DNA of 64,000 nt from Pseudalkalibacillus berkeleyi (lineage in GTDB: Bacteria; Bacillota; Bacilli; Bacillales; Fictibacillaceae). Position numbers and translations under genes: made by a program. The notes below the pieces were generated by a model that saw only the letters and a program-made list of their open reading frames with translations, was not told where the DNA came from and made no database searches. Below, piece after piece: positions 46,932 to 55,286 of the stretch; position 1 is the stretch's first letter; each line of letters begins with the position of its first letter. Where the stretch lies: positions 2,046,001-2,110,000 of the forward strand of contig NZ_JAKIJS010000001.1 in NCBI RefSeq assembly GCF_021608225.1, given 5' to 3'.

Positions 46932-47543
46932 TTATTTCGAATAATTGGCTTTCATGAGTGCAGCAATCTTCTGTTCATCAGTTTGTTTCTGTTTCTCTAG
47001 TTGTTCAACGACAAGCTGTTGTCGATTTTCTGAATGGTTTTGACTTAACTTTGCTTTCCCTTCCATTTTCGTTATTTTCATTCTGAACCCTTGAACACCT
47101 TTACTCATACCTGTTAAATACTTAGGATCAATATTTTCAAGTTGATATGGACTGCTAGGTGCTTCATATTTTGATACCAACTTATTCATTGATTCTAATA
47201 CCTCTTCATGATCATGGATGAGCTCAATACTTCCATAAACGTGTACCGTCACATAATTCCATGTAGGAACAGAACGATCTGTTTCATACCAAGAGGGAGA
47301 AATATAACAATGAGGTCCATGAAAAGTAGCTAAAACTGTTTGACCTTGAATATCCTCCCATTGTGGATTAGGACGCGCAAAATGGCCAATTAATTCCTTA
47401 TGATCATCACTTACCATAAGAGGTAAATGGGTTGCAAAAGGAATACCTTCGTGCTGCGAGAAAAGTGTTGCAAAACTATTATCTTTCATTATGTTGAAGC
47501 ACGTCTGGTCATCATCAATTTGAAAATGAGTAGGAATATACAT
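46932..47543 (-). CDS. PaiB-family FMN-binding protein
   Basis: A 203-aa FMN-binding split-barrel protein of the PaiB family (annotated as a negative transcriptional regulator; B. subtilis PaiB affects protease and sporulation genes). Motifs include [31 protein letters not shown] and [15 protein letters not shown] 47543 follows TTAGGAGATCGTT. No paiA-like gene is adjacent; the neighbour is an SDR oxidoreductase. Confidence 0.88.
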   Translation of the reverse strand: MYIPTHFQIDDDQTCFNIMKDNSFATLFSQHEGIPFATHLPLMVSDDHKELIGHFARPNPQWEDIQGQTVLATFHGPHCYISPSWYETDRSVPTWNYVTVHVYGSIELIHDHEEVLESMNKLVSKYEAPSSPYQLENIDPKYLTGMSKGVQGFRMKITKMEGKAKLSQNHSENRQQLVVEQLEKQKQTDEQKIAALMKANYSK

Positions 47544-47557
47544 AACGATCTCCTAAC

Positions 47558-48448
47558 CTAGTGATTTGATTTTCTGCTTATTGCCATTTTCTCAAGATTA
47601 GAGATGGTATCAGCAAATGTTTTGACTGGGACATAACCTATTTCCTTTATTTTTGCATTGGAATAAATCGGTCGTTCAATGTTTCGATTCGGTCGTTTGT
47701 ATTTTTTATTTAATGCTTTAATGAATTTCATTCGGAAGTCCTTTTCGTCAAAATTTCCATCAATTGCGTTATAGGCCTGACCTTTTGTCCCGTTTAATAA
47801 TACGAGGTGTATCATCTCTACTAAATTATCAGCATGGACCCAAGAAATAACATCTTCTGTATGTACCCAATCTACCGTTTCCGTTTCTATCATTCTATAG
47901 ATTTGCCTGTCTCCCCAATAAGAGTTTTCCTCAGCACAGATTGCTCCCGGCCTTAAAATCATGACGTCGAGCCCTTTTGATAAATATTTATAAAGTATAC
48001 GTTCAGACTTTACTTTCGTTTCAACATAAATCTCATTATGTGCATCACATAAAGGAGAGCTCTCATCATAAGACCCCTCCTCCGGTTCACCATATACAGA
48101 TATAGATGAAATATGAATGAATTTCTTTACCCCCGCCTTTAAAGCTGACTGAGCAAGATGATCTACTCCAACAACATTTGATAGGACTGCATTCTCTCGA
48201 TCATCACCCAAATAAGCAGCGCAGTGAATGACGATATCAACATGTTTCGTAGCCTCAATTATTGAATGAACATCTGATAAATCGCCAACCACTGTATTCA
48301 TCCCATATTTTAAAAATTTATCTGCATCTTTTTCATTTCGGATGAGACCTCTTACGTTTGCCCCTTTACTAATGAAGCTTTTAGCGACGCGTTCACCTAA
48401 AGTACCCGTCACCCCTGTTATAAGCACGTTTTTACTTTCAATATTCAT
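47558..48448 (-). CDS. NAD(P)-dependent epimerase/reductase, extended SDR
   Basis: A 296-aa Rossmann-fold oxidoreductase with the extended-SDR motif GVTGTLGERVA (residues 12-22) and the catalytic Tyr-Lys pair in IYVETKVKSE (around 140-149), preceded by HISSISVYGEP. The substrate is unknown. It lies 14 bp before the PaiB gene in transcription order, so they may be cotranscribed. Confidence 0.85.
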   Translation of the reverse strand: MNIESKNVLITGVTGTLGERVAKSFISKGANVRGLIRNEKDADKFLKYGMNTVVGDLSDVHSIIEATKHVDIVIHCAAYLGDDRENAVLSNVVGVDHLAQSALKAGVKKFIHISSISVYGEPEEGSYDESSPLCDAHNEIYVETKVKSERILYKYLSKGLDVMILRPGAICAEENSYWGDRQIYRMIETETVDWVHTEDVISWVHADNLVEMIHLVLLNGTKGQAYNAIDGNFDEKDFRMKFIKALNKKYKRPNRNIERPIYSNAKIKEIGYVPVKTFADTISNLEKMAISRKSNH

Positions 48449-48479
48449 TCTTTTAATCTCACTTTCTTCCTCACAACTA

Positions 48480-48734
48480 TCAATGTGAAGTCTCTACAAG
48501 TATCATTATGATGTTAACTAATCCAATTAAGATGAGCGCAAATAGGACTATCTTTTTGCCCAGTTCACCCTTATTAAACAAATAGACAAGCAACATATAA
48601 ATCACTGTTGCAAGGAAATAAAAAAGGATTCCAGAAACAAATTCCTCAGTTGTATAATGACCGAAAACAAAGTGTAGGATGATGACTGGAAAGGAAATGA
48701 AAGCAATTATGTAGTGAAGTTTTTTGGTGTCCAA
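48480..48734 (-). CDS. Small three-helix membrane protein
   Basis: An 84-aa protein with three hydrophobic segments (about 8-25, 31-51 and 60-80). It begins with TTG 48734, supported by GAAGGAGGGCTTAA. It precedes the SDR and PaiB genes on the same strand with about 30 bp spacing. I do not recognise a family. Confidence 0.7.
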   Translation of the reverse strand: MDTKKLHYIIAFISFPVIILHFVFGHYTTEEFVSGILFYFLATVIYMLLVYLFNKGELGKKIVLFALILIGLVNIIMILVETSH

Positions 48735-48882
48735 TTAAGCCCTCCTTCAATTTTACCTCTTCTACACTATACGAATGAACCTAATTTTAGTTTCGTAAAA
48801 ACAATCGAGGCGAGTTATTGTGATAAGTTGTTTTACTGTCCGTAAACGGAAAAACGCAGAGTTTTCGTGTAATACCAAAAAA

Positions 48883-48902
48883 GCTTAGGGAATCCTCTAA
48901 GC
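48883..48902 (-). terminator. Terminator after SDR gene 48990-49802
   Basis: GCTTAG and CTAAGC form a short stem with an 8-nt loop, followed on the minus strand by TTTTTT. The rest of the 255-bp gap shows no gene. Confidence 0.65.
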
Positions 48903-48989
48903 CTTTTCTATAGTTTATTCATTTAAGCTTCCGGTAATTGAATAAAAAAATAGACAATTCCCCATCAAAGAACAGATAGAATTTTACCC

Positions 48990-49802
48990 TTAAAACTGCA
49001 ATGGTTGAGTCCCATCTACATCGGTAAAGCCATATTTTCTTGCTAGTTCAGACACTGTTATTGCATTACTAGAAATCTTTGATACCGAGGTGTCTGATGC
49101 CAATGCTACAACCGCACGCCCTACATATGCTGTTGTTTCAGTTGTTCCATCTTCTGGTCCAAAACCTGCATCAACAACTCTTTCTGTTCGCATCCAACCT
49201 GGGCAAACAGCAACGGCTGAAACGTTGAAATCCTTTAGTTCCTTTGCCATTCCTACTGTCATTCGATTGATCGCATTCATAGCTAAATCATAATATAAAT
49301 TACCCGAAATCTCGTCCTTAATAAAAAATGTGATATTTACAATTAATCCGTTATGGTGCTGCTTCATCAGAGGTACAGCATATCGAGTAGTCAGCAGATA
49401 AGCTTGCGGTCCAGCAACCATCATAGCATCCCAATGCTCTAGTGGTCGTTCCCAAAAACGTCGTCCATCTCCTGATGGAAGAGAACTTTCGGAGCCACCA
49501 AAGACACTATTGACTAAAATATCGATCCGACTATGCTCCCTTTCAATCTGCTCAAATAGGTTTCTCACGTCTTTAATGTTTGTATGGTCACATCGTATGG
49601 CAATGCCTTTACCTCCTCGTGAAGTGACACCATCGGCAGTTTCTTCAATGGTTTCTGTCCGATTATCGGTTGTAGCTCCCTTTACACTTCGACCTGTCAC
49701 ATACACCGTAGCACCTGCACTGCCTAGTTCGAATGCAATACCCCTACCCGCTCCACGGGATGCACCTGTAACAACAGCGATCTTCCCATGTAATGATTTC
49801 AT
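48990..49802 (-). CDS. SDR-family protein with altered active site
   Basis: A 270-aa short-chain dehydrogenase-like protein. The cofactor motif TGASRGAGRGIAFEL (residues 13-27) is intact. The expected YxxxK is YYDLAMNAINRM, with Met (codon 49278-49280) where Lys is normal, and the upstream serine strand reads NITFFIKDE. It resembles DHRS1-like SDRs; activity is doubtful unless another residue replaces Lys. ATG 49802 has only a weak AGGAGAAT. It is monocistronic with its own terminator. Confidence 0.83.
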   Translation of the reverse strand: MKSLHGKIAVVTGASRGAGRGIAFELGSAGATVYVTGRSVKGATTDNRTETIEETADGVTSRGGKGIAIRCDHTNIKDVRNLFEQIEREHSRIDILVNSVFGGSESSLPSGDGRRFWERPLEHWDAMMVAGPQAYLLTTRYAVPLMKQHHNGLIVNITFFIKDEISGNLYYDLAMNAINRMTVGMAKELKDFNVSAVAVCPGWMRTERVVDAGFGPEDGTTETTAYVGRAVVALASDTSVSKISSNAITVSELARKYGFTDVDGTQPLQF

Positions 49803-49924
49803 ATTCTCCTAACTCCTAACCCAAATACAGAAAAATATTTTTACAATTTTTGTTCATAAATAGATATTCTTCTATAAGTACATAATTCCTTTTTCGGTTA
49901 ACCTGCACAGTTTCTTGAATAAAG

Positions 49925-49945
49925 AGGAAGCTGTAAATCACCTAT
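49925..49945. repeat. Dispersed short repeat, copy A
   Basis: A 21-bp sequence containing GGAAGCTGTAAATCACCTAT is repeated exactly at 52393-52413. It lies in the 200-bp gap between the SDR gene and a GNAT gene, where I see no gene. Confidence 0.7.
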
Positions 49946-50005
49946 GGATATGAATTAATCAATTTATTAAACTCTAACCTTCACCAACATACCTGAATAT
50001 TGAAT

Positions 50006-50521
50006 TTAGATTTCTTTGTAGTAAAATACAGTAGCTTCTAAATGCCCATCAGGTGTTTTAGTATAGTTGGGAATCTTTCCAACTTCATTATATCCAAGAG
50101 ACTTATACAACTTATTGGAAGGATCACCTAATCTAGTATCAAGTACTAAAAGAGTTATATTCTCTAACTTGGCTCGTGTGTGTAATGCGATCATTAACGC
50201 TCTTCCAATCCCTTTTCTTCGATGTCTAGAATTGACCATCAGCTTCGCTACCTCAGCTCTATGAGTACCGTTCGCCTTTTGAGAAATCTGCAGTTGAACT
50301 GCTCCGCAAATCTCATTATCTTTTCTAACCATCCACAAAACAACACCGGGATCCAAAACATTTTTCCAGTATTCATTTGCTTCCTCTTTACTTAGCGGTG
50401 GAATAAAGCCGATTGAAGCACCTTCATCAACTACCTGAATTAACAAGTCCGTTAAATCACTTAAATCCTTATCATCGATTGATGCGACTTCTATTATTTG
50501 CAGTTGGTCAAACAATTTCAT
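50006..50521 (-). CDS. GNAT-family N-acetyltransferase
   Basis: A 171-aa acetyltransferase of unknown substrate. The acetyl-CoA loop is RHRRKGIGRALM (around residues 100-111), followed by LDTRLGDPSNKLYKSLGY, the family's C-terminal signature. The open frame starts 24 codons earlier, but the ribosome site AAGGGGG lies directly before ATG 50521; TTG 50515 has even better spacing. It precedes no obvious operon partner and is followed by a repeat-bearing gap. Confidence 0.82.
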   Translation of the reverse strand: MKLFDQLQIIEVASIDDKDLSDLTDLLIQVVDEGASIGFIPPLSKEEANEYWKNVLDPGVVLWMVRKDNEICGAVQLQISQKANGTHRAEVAKLMVNSRHRRKGIGRALMIALHTRAKLENITLLVLDTRLGDPSNKLYKSLGYNEVGKIPNYTKTPDGHLEATVFYYKEI

Positions 50522-50608
50522 CCCCCTTAACTTTTTGTGTACCCCTATCTCATCACGATTCTGTTTCCTTGTTAACCTGGGACATAATCCCAAATAGATT
50601 CTGTTTAG

Positions 50609-51043
50609 CTAATCACTTAAAATGTATTTGTCAGCACCCGGTTGTAATCCTGTAATGGCACCAAAGTACTGAGCTGCCGTTGTAAAACATACAAAAGCAC
50701 ATAGTTCACTTATTTCTTCGTTATCAAATGTATTATGTAACACATTAAATACAGTCAATGGCATACTCCCTCTATACGACAAAAAAGCTTGTGCGAATCC
50801 AACTGCAACTGAGGTTTTCTCATCAAATAAGTGAGGTTCTGGAAGTCCCTTTGCTTTGCAATATTCACACCCATTTTCTTGTGCTAATGTTCTTCTCACC
50901 TGCTCTTTTAAATTTGATGATAAAAAACCCTCAGCTTCTAAAGCCTCACCTAAATCGTTCCATTTTTCCATTACCTTCTGATTATGTCCTAGTAATCTTT
51001 GAAACGAACTACTTCCATTTTCAGAAAAAGTTATTCTTGGCAT
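50609..51043 (-). CDS. Carboxymuconolactone decarboxylase/AhpD-like protein
   Basis: A 144-aa all-helical protein of the AhpD/CMD family with the redox pair Cys59-Cys62 (GCEYCKAKG), suggesting a thiol-disulfide or peroxide-detoxification role. ATG 51043 is six bases after GGAGGG; an upstream GTG (51046) is too close. The gene is divergent from an Lrp-type regulator, which may control it. Confidence 0.83.
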   Translation of the reverse strand: MPRITFSENGSSSFQRLLGHNQKVMEKWNDLGEALEAEGFLSSNLKEQVRRTLAQENGCEYCKAKGLPEPHLFDEKTSVAVGFAQAFLSYRGSMPLTVFNVLHNTFDNEEISELCAFVCFTTAAQYFGAITGLQPGADKYILSD

Positions 51044-51160
51044 CACTTTCCCTCCTTGTCATAATTATAAATAAGGTAAATAATTAGTTACATGTTATAT
51101 TTAAAGCATTAAAACAATTTAATTTGCATTCCAACAAAGAATAGAAGGGAAACTTTACAT

Positions 51161-51592
51161 ATGAAATTAGATGCTAAGGATAAGCAGATTTTGAATCAAC
51201 TCAATCAGAACAGTCGGTTATCCATGAGAGAATTAGGAAGGCTCATAGGTATGTCTTCTCCTGCAGTAGCGGAACGAATTAAACAAATGGAATCATTCGG
51301 AGTAATTAAGGGCTACCAATTACAAATTGACTATGAAAAAGCAGGCTACCCAGTCAGTTGTATGATAGAGGCAACGGTAAAAAATGGCCAATACGAATTG
51401 TTTAAGAAAAGAATTGAGAAACAGACTAATGTTGAATACTGTCACCGAATTGCAGGTCAAGCTTGTTATATCATGAAATTACACTTTGAGAGATTAGCTG
51501 ATATAGAAATTTTTATTAATAATATTACTGATTTAGCACAAACTGTAACCCATGTCATATTTTCAAGTGTCGATACAAACCAAAAACTTTAA
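51161..51592 (+). CDS. Lrp/AsnC-family transcriptional regulator
   Basis: A 143-aa regulator with an N-terminal helix-turn-helix (SRLSMRELGRLIGMSSPAVA then ERIKQME, residues 18-45) and a C-terminal RAM ligand/oligomer domain (about 62-140). ATG 51161 follows AGAAGGGAAACTTTACAT. It is divergent from the AhpD-like gene, sharing a 117-bp AT-rich intergenic region, a usual arrangement for a local regulator. Confidence 0.9.
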   Translation: MKLDAKDKQILNQLNQNSRLSMRELGRLIGMSSPAVAERIKQMESFGVIKGYQLQIDYEKAGYPVSCMIEATVKNGQYELFKKRIEKQTNVEYCHRIAGQACYIMKLHFERLADIEIFINNITDLAQTVTHVIFSSVDTNQKL

Positions 51593-51793
51593 GTTTTCTG
51601 CTCCTCAGTAAATAATACATGCAGGATTTTTTCACAACTAGTAAAAAATATTAATCCTGTAAGTAGTGCTATCAAAATAACAAATCTCAAAACAAAAGCA
51701 TGTGATATATTTATAACCATTTAATCCCATTTTGTTAAACTTTATTCTTTACAAGCTTACTCCACAATCCTTCCCGGTTATTGTATATAGGTT

Positions 51794-51838
51794 AAGTTGG
51801 AGATCACCATCAGCTCTCGTCCCCAATCGTTGAATAAC
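51794..51838. repeat. Dispersed short repeat, copy C
   Basis: AGCTCTCGTCCCCAATCGTT, preceded by GGAGATCACC, is a diverged relative of the sequence at 52393-52446. It lies in the 250-bp gap between the Lrp gene and a convergent GNAT gene, and overlaps neither. Confidence 0.55.
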
Positions 51839-51843
51839 AAATT

Positions 51844-52317
51844 CTATCCCCAATCCCTAGCCATAATGATAAAGTTATATGTACTGCCACTTATTTCATT
51901 TTGGAATTCGCCTTTCTTAATAAATCCTTCTTTTTCATATGTCCTTATTGCTCGTTCATTAAAGTCTACTACTGCCAATTCCAGATGATTAAACTTTAGT
52001 AGTTCTTTTCCTTGTTCAATAATTGCTTTAACAAATTTCGAACCATAACCCCTTCCAGTTATAGAGGGCTTCATTTGAACTCCAACTACTAATATTTCTT
52101 CTCCATCTTCTTCCACATCAAAAAACTCACAATTTCCTATTAAATTTTCTTCCTCATCAACCACTGAAAATGCTCTTTCTAAATGTATACTTTGCTTAAA
52201 TCCTTCAATTTTTTCTTCTTGAATATTGTTATCATAAAATGAATATTTTCCCTCATACGTCCAAGTAATGAACTCATTGATATCTTCTTTAGTTCTTCTT
52301 CTAATAGTAAGTTCCAT
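51844..52317 (-). CDS. GNAT-family N-acetyltransferase
   Basis: A 157-aa acetyltransferase of RimJ/RimL-like layout. The acetyl-CoA-binding loop is SITGRGYGSKFVKA (around residues 85-98), followed by LAVVDFNERAIRTYEKEGF. ATG 52317 follows AAGGGGGTAGAGAAGT. It is AT-rich relative to the conserved block. Substrate unknown. Confidence 0.85.
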   Translation of the reverse strand: MELTIRRRTKEDINEFITWTYEGKYSFYDNNIQEEKIEGFKQSIHLERAFSVVDEEENLIGNCEFFDVEEDGEEILVVGVQMKPSITGRGYGSKFVKAIIEQGKELLKFNHLELAVVDFNERAIRTYEKEGFIKKGEFQNEISGSTYNFIIMARDWG

Positions 52318-52392
52318 ACTTCTCTACCCCCTTGTATGCTTCTCTTTTTGTATTTCCTATATGCAAGTATATAATCTAGTTTTTGAATTATT

Positions 52393-52446
52393 AGGAAGCT
52401 GTAAATCACCTATCGATTTCAGCTCTCGCCTCTGATTGTTGAAGAA
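52393..52446. repeat. Dispersed short repeat, copy B
   Basis: This copy joins both halves: the 21-mer shared with copy A (52393-52413) and the AGCTCTCGCCTCTGATTGTT half (52421-52440) shared with copies C and D. It lies in the 197-bp gap between a GNAT gene and the peptidase E-like gene. Confidence 0.65.
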
Positions 52447-52514
52447 AGTATTGACCTATTATCCAATCATTCAATTGTATATTGTAATTAATTCAATTGA
52501 GCAGCCATAGTAAT

Positions 52515-53180
52515 TCAGTACATTTGGAGCGTCTCATCCAATTTCCGAATCTTTGAGTGGGAAATTAAAAAAACAGTACCAAAAACGTCGAGACTGTCTC
52601 CCTTTACACGTACAGCGCAATCTTTGTTCGATGCATAAATGTTTATTTCTTCTGATAGGGGAGAAAGTTCACTCTGAACCATTGCAATATTATTTTCAAG
52701 GTCAAAATGGGACAGGACAGAAAAATTATTAAGGCCGATCCCTTCGTAAACGGAGCTCATTTCAACTTTATTTCCAAGGTTTTTCGAGCATAACCATTTA
52801 GCGGACATATTGATTGCACCAGCGCTTGCTCCTATCACAACGGCACTGCTTTCTTTTATCAAATTCGATAATTCATATTCTCTCAAAAAACCATTTTGTT
52901 TAAGAGTATCTCCACCCAATAAGAAAATGACTGAAGCATTTTGAATTTTCGATTGGGCCTCTTCCTTCTGTACGCGATAATTAATTAAATGATATTCATC
53001 AAACATAATGCCAGCCTGGTCAAGCCACGAGCGTTCAGTAGCACCATCATCTTCATAAATAGATGGATTCGAACTAATCATAACAAGCGACATTCTATCA
53101 GTTATATCCTCTTGTAACAGCCTGGACAGAGTCTCTGGAAAGAAATTGTTAAACCATCCTAAATAATAGTGAATACTCAT
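52515..53180 (-). CDS. Peptidase E-like protein (S51 family)
   Basis: A 221-aa class I glutamine-amidotransferase-fold peptidase. The nucleophile elbow is VIGASAGAINMS with Ser119; a histidine in SHFDLE (around 158) could complete the dyad. S51 enzymes such as peptidase E cleave Asp-X dipeptides or cyanophycin fragments; the substrate here is unknown. ATG 53180 follows GGAGGTATTT. The gene stands alone. Confidence 0.83.
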   Translation of the reverse strand: MSIHYYLGWFNNFFPETLSRLLQEDITDRMSLVMISSNPSIYEDDGATERSWLDQAGIMFDEYHLINYRVQKEEAQSKIQNASVIFLLGGDTLKQNGFLREYELSNLIKESSAVVIGASAGAINMSAKWLCSKNLGNKVEMSSVYEGIGLNNFSVLSHFDLENNIAMVQSELSPLSEEINIYASNKDCAVRVKGDSLDVFGTVFLISHSKIRKLDETLQMY

Positions 53181-53531
53181 AAATACCTCCGTAGCAAAGT
53201 GTAAAAATAGTTATTCCTTGCGTCACTTATTCTTTTTTCTTGCCACTATCAAACTACTTGACCCACTATTAGCTGGTATTACAGAAAAACGGACGCATTT
53301 CTATAAATATGAATTGCGCCCGATTGTTGAATATTTTTTATTGTGCATAGTATCGTTGTACTGTTCAGCTGGAAAGTTTTTCTTCTTAAAGATAAGCGCT
53401 CTACAGACCAAAAAGAGATAGTGAGTTAATCCCTTACATCTTCCTTGTATATTTCACTAAGGAGCTGCCATAACGCGTTGTTTTCTTATTTTTTTAAATT
53501 AAACACTAATAAATTTTTCAGAGGTATCTAT
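53181..53531. other. AT-rich intergenic region without a gene
   Basis: No frame here has a credible start. The only recognisable piece is copy D of the dispersed repeat (53311-53333, GAATTGCGCCCGATTGTTGA). The rest is T-rich and featureless to my eye. Confidence 0.6.
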
Positions 53532-54197
53532 TTATTTATGTCGTTTGTTAACTTCAATTGTAATGAAATCCGGCAAATAGCTGGGAGTACATCCTTTTGC
53601 TACTTTTTCATCTTTGTAAAGACCCGTTTTCTCACCAAGTTTAATACAACGTGCACGATTCTTTTCATCATAAACGCCTATCCAGCCTGCGGTGAAATTC
53701 ATAGCCCATTGAACTTCCGGTTCTTCCTGCGTAATATTAGCTTCTAATGCAGATAGCAAGTATGCAGTGTTATCAGGCGGTGTTTGTCCAGTCCATCTCA
53801 ATCGCCCTTGGTAATACCAGAAAGCTCGCCTTTGAAGAGCAGAAGGACTATTTTCCCATGACTCCATCAATGCAATTTTCTTCTTGTCTTTGGTGAGCTG
53901 ATTAGCCATCAACCAATCCATCAAGTTATTTCGCTCATCAAAAGTGTGAGTCTGCATATCCTTATCTAACTTATTGAGCACATCTTGTGAAAGAAGTTTT
54001 TTGTCCATAATTAAGATTGCTAATAGTCTGGGCAAAAACTCTTCGGTTGACCAAAGCTCCATAGCTAGTTCGTGATCTTTTTTAATGTCCTTCGCGATTT
54101 TTCGTAAGTCGCCTAGCTTAGTTTTACTATTGATTTGAGATAGAATGTTTTCTGCTTTTGAAAAGCGTTTTATTTCTGTACCTTTATTTTCATTCAT
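53532..54197 (-). CDS. DNA alkylation repair protein, AlkD-like
   Basis: A 221-aa all-helical HEAT-like repeat protein of the AlkD group, which excises positively charged alkylated bases. Evidence is the family opening LGDLRKIAKDIKKDHELAME followed by LWSTEEFLPRLLAILIMD, and the tryptophan-rich centre RRAFWYYQGRLRW. ATG 54197 is nine bases from AAAGGAG; TTG 54206 lies against that site. It appears monocistronic. Confidence 0.8.
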   Translation of the reverse strand: MNENKGTEIKRFSKAENILSQINSKTKLGDLRKIAKDIKKDHELAMELWSTEEFLPRLLAILIMDKKLLSQDVLNKLDKDMQTHTFDERNNLMDWLMANQLTKDKKKIALMESWENSPSALQRRAFWYYQGRLRWTGQTPPDNTAYLLSALEANITQEEPEVQWAMNFTAGWIGVYDEKNRARCIKLGEKTGLYKDEKVAKGCTPSYLPDFITIEVNKRHK

Positions 54198-54402
54198 TTT
54201 ATTCAACTCCTTTATTAAAGCACTGTTTCATAATGAACGTACAAAAGAAAAATTAGATGGACTGAGTCAAGTCGAATACCGAATCCAATCCATCCATTCA
54301 GCTGCATAATAAAAATTCTAAATTTTAGGAGTGGGTGTGAAATCCAGTGCGTTTTCACTTGTTTACATCTCTGAAATTATCCTAGTGCCATACTCAGCTC
54401 TA

Positions 54403-55257
54403 CTAAAGGTGTTGTTTAATTTTCGGAAAGACGTTGAGAGCTGTGTTGTAGAAGACGTCTTCGTGATATTCCTTTGGAATGATGCTTTTTACGAATTCAA
54501 TATACGGTTGGATTGGAATTAATGGCCAATCGGTTCCGAACAAGAACTTTTTATAATTGTCGGTAAAAGTTAAGGCGTGCTTCAAATGGTTAAAGAATCG
54601 AGGAGATTCCTTATAGCGCCGGAGGTCATCACCCGTACCAACGACAAGTCCAGATAGGTCCGCGTACATATTCCGATTCTTATAAACCACTTCTGCACCA
54701 TCCAATGTCCATGGGTCACCGAAATGAGCCATGACGAAGTTGATATCTCGATGTTCTACTGCTACTTCATCTAAAGTCAAAGGGTGTGAATACTTCAAGA
54801 GTCCGCGTTCAGAATATGTATCCCCTGTGTGAAATACGACAGGGAGTCCATATTTACTCGCAATTTTATATACCGGATCATACACTTTGTCATGTGCGTA
54901 ATACCGATAATATCCTAAGTAAATTTTGATACCAACAACCTTAGGATCTTGCACAGCCTTTTCAAGCGCTGCGATCGAATCTTCATCAAGGTGATGAGGA
55001 TTCACGCCTGCACAATAGACGACAGAAGGTGGTATTTGCGCAGCTAAATCAAGCCCCATTGGAGTTCGAGAGGAAGGGTCAGGAAACCCTTCCTTCTCGC
55101 TTTCTTCCAATCCCATTCCAATTCCTAACACGACATTGGCATCTTTATATTCTTTCATAATACCTTCATAAGAATAATCCAATTTAGATAAGTCTTTTGC
55201 AGTTTCTTTAAAGCTTTCAATATCTGAAAAGTGCATATGAGCATCAATAATCTTCAT
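54403..55257 (-). CDS. Amidohydrolase-family TIM-barrel protein
   Basis: A 284-aa metal-dependent hydrolase or decarboxylase-like protein (amidohydrolase 2 type). The N-terminal HxH is DAHMHFSD (residues 5-12); later ligands are expected in VVFHTGDTYS, VMAHFGDPW and FGTDWPLIP. ATG 55257 follows AGAGGGATACC. It begins 29 bp after the stop of the 1033-aa acetyltransferase fusion on the same strand, so the two likely form an operon and act on a related substrate. The substrate is unknown. Confidence 0.85.
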   Translation of the reverse strand: MKIIDAHMHFSDIESFKETAKDLSKLDYSYEGIMKEYKDANVVLGIGMGLEESEKEGFPDPSSRTPMGLDLAAQIPPSVVYCAGVNPHHLDEDSIAALEKAVQDPKVVGIKIYLGYYRYYAHDKVYDPVYKIASKYGLPVVFHTGDTYSERGLLKYSHPLTLDEVAVEHRDINFVMAHFGDPWTLDGAEVVYKNRNMYADLSGLVVGTGDDLRRYKESPRFFNHLKHALTFTDNYKKFLFGTDWPLIPIQPYIEFVKSIIPKEYHEDVFYNTALNVFPKIKQHL

Positions 55258-55286
55258 GGTATCCCTCTTTCTAGCCGTGTTTATTC

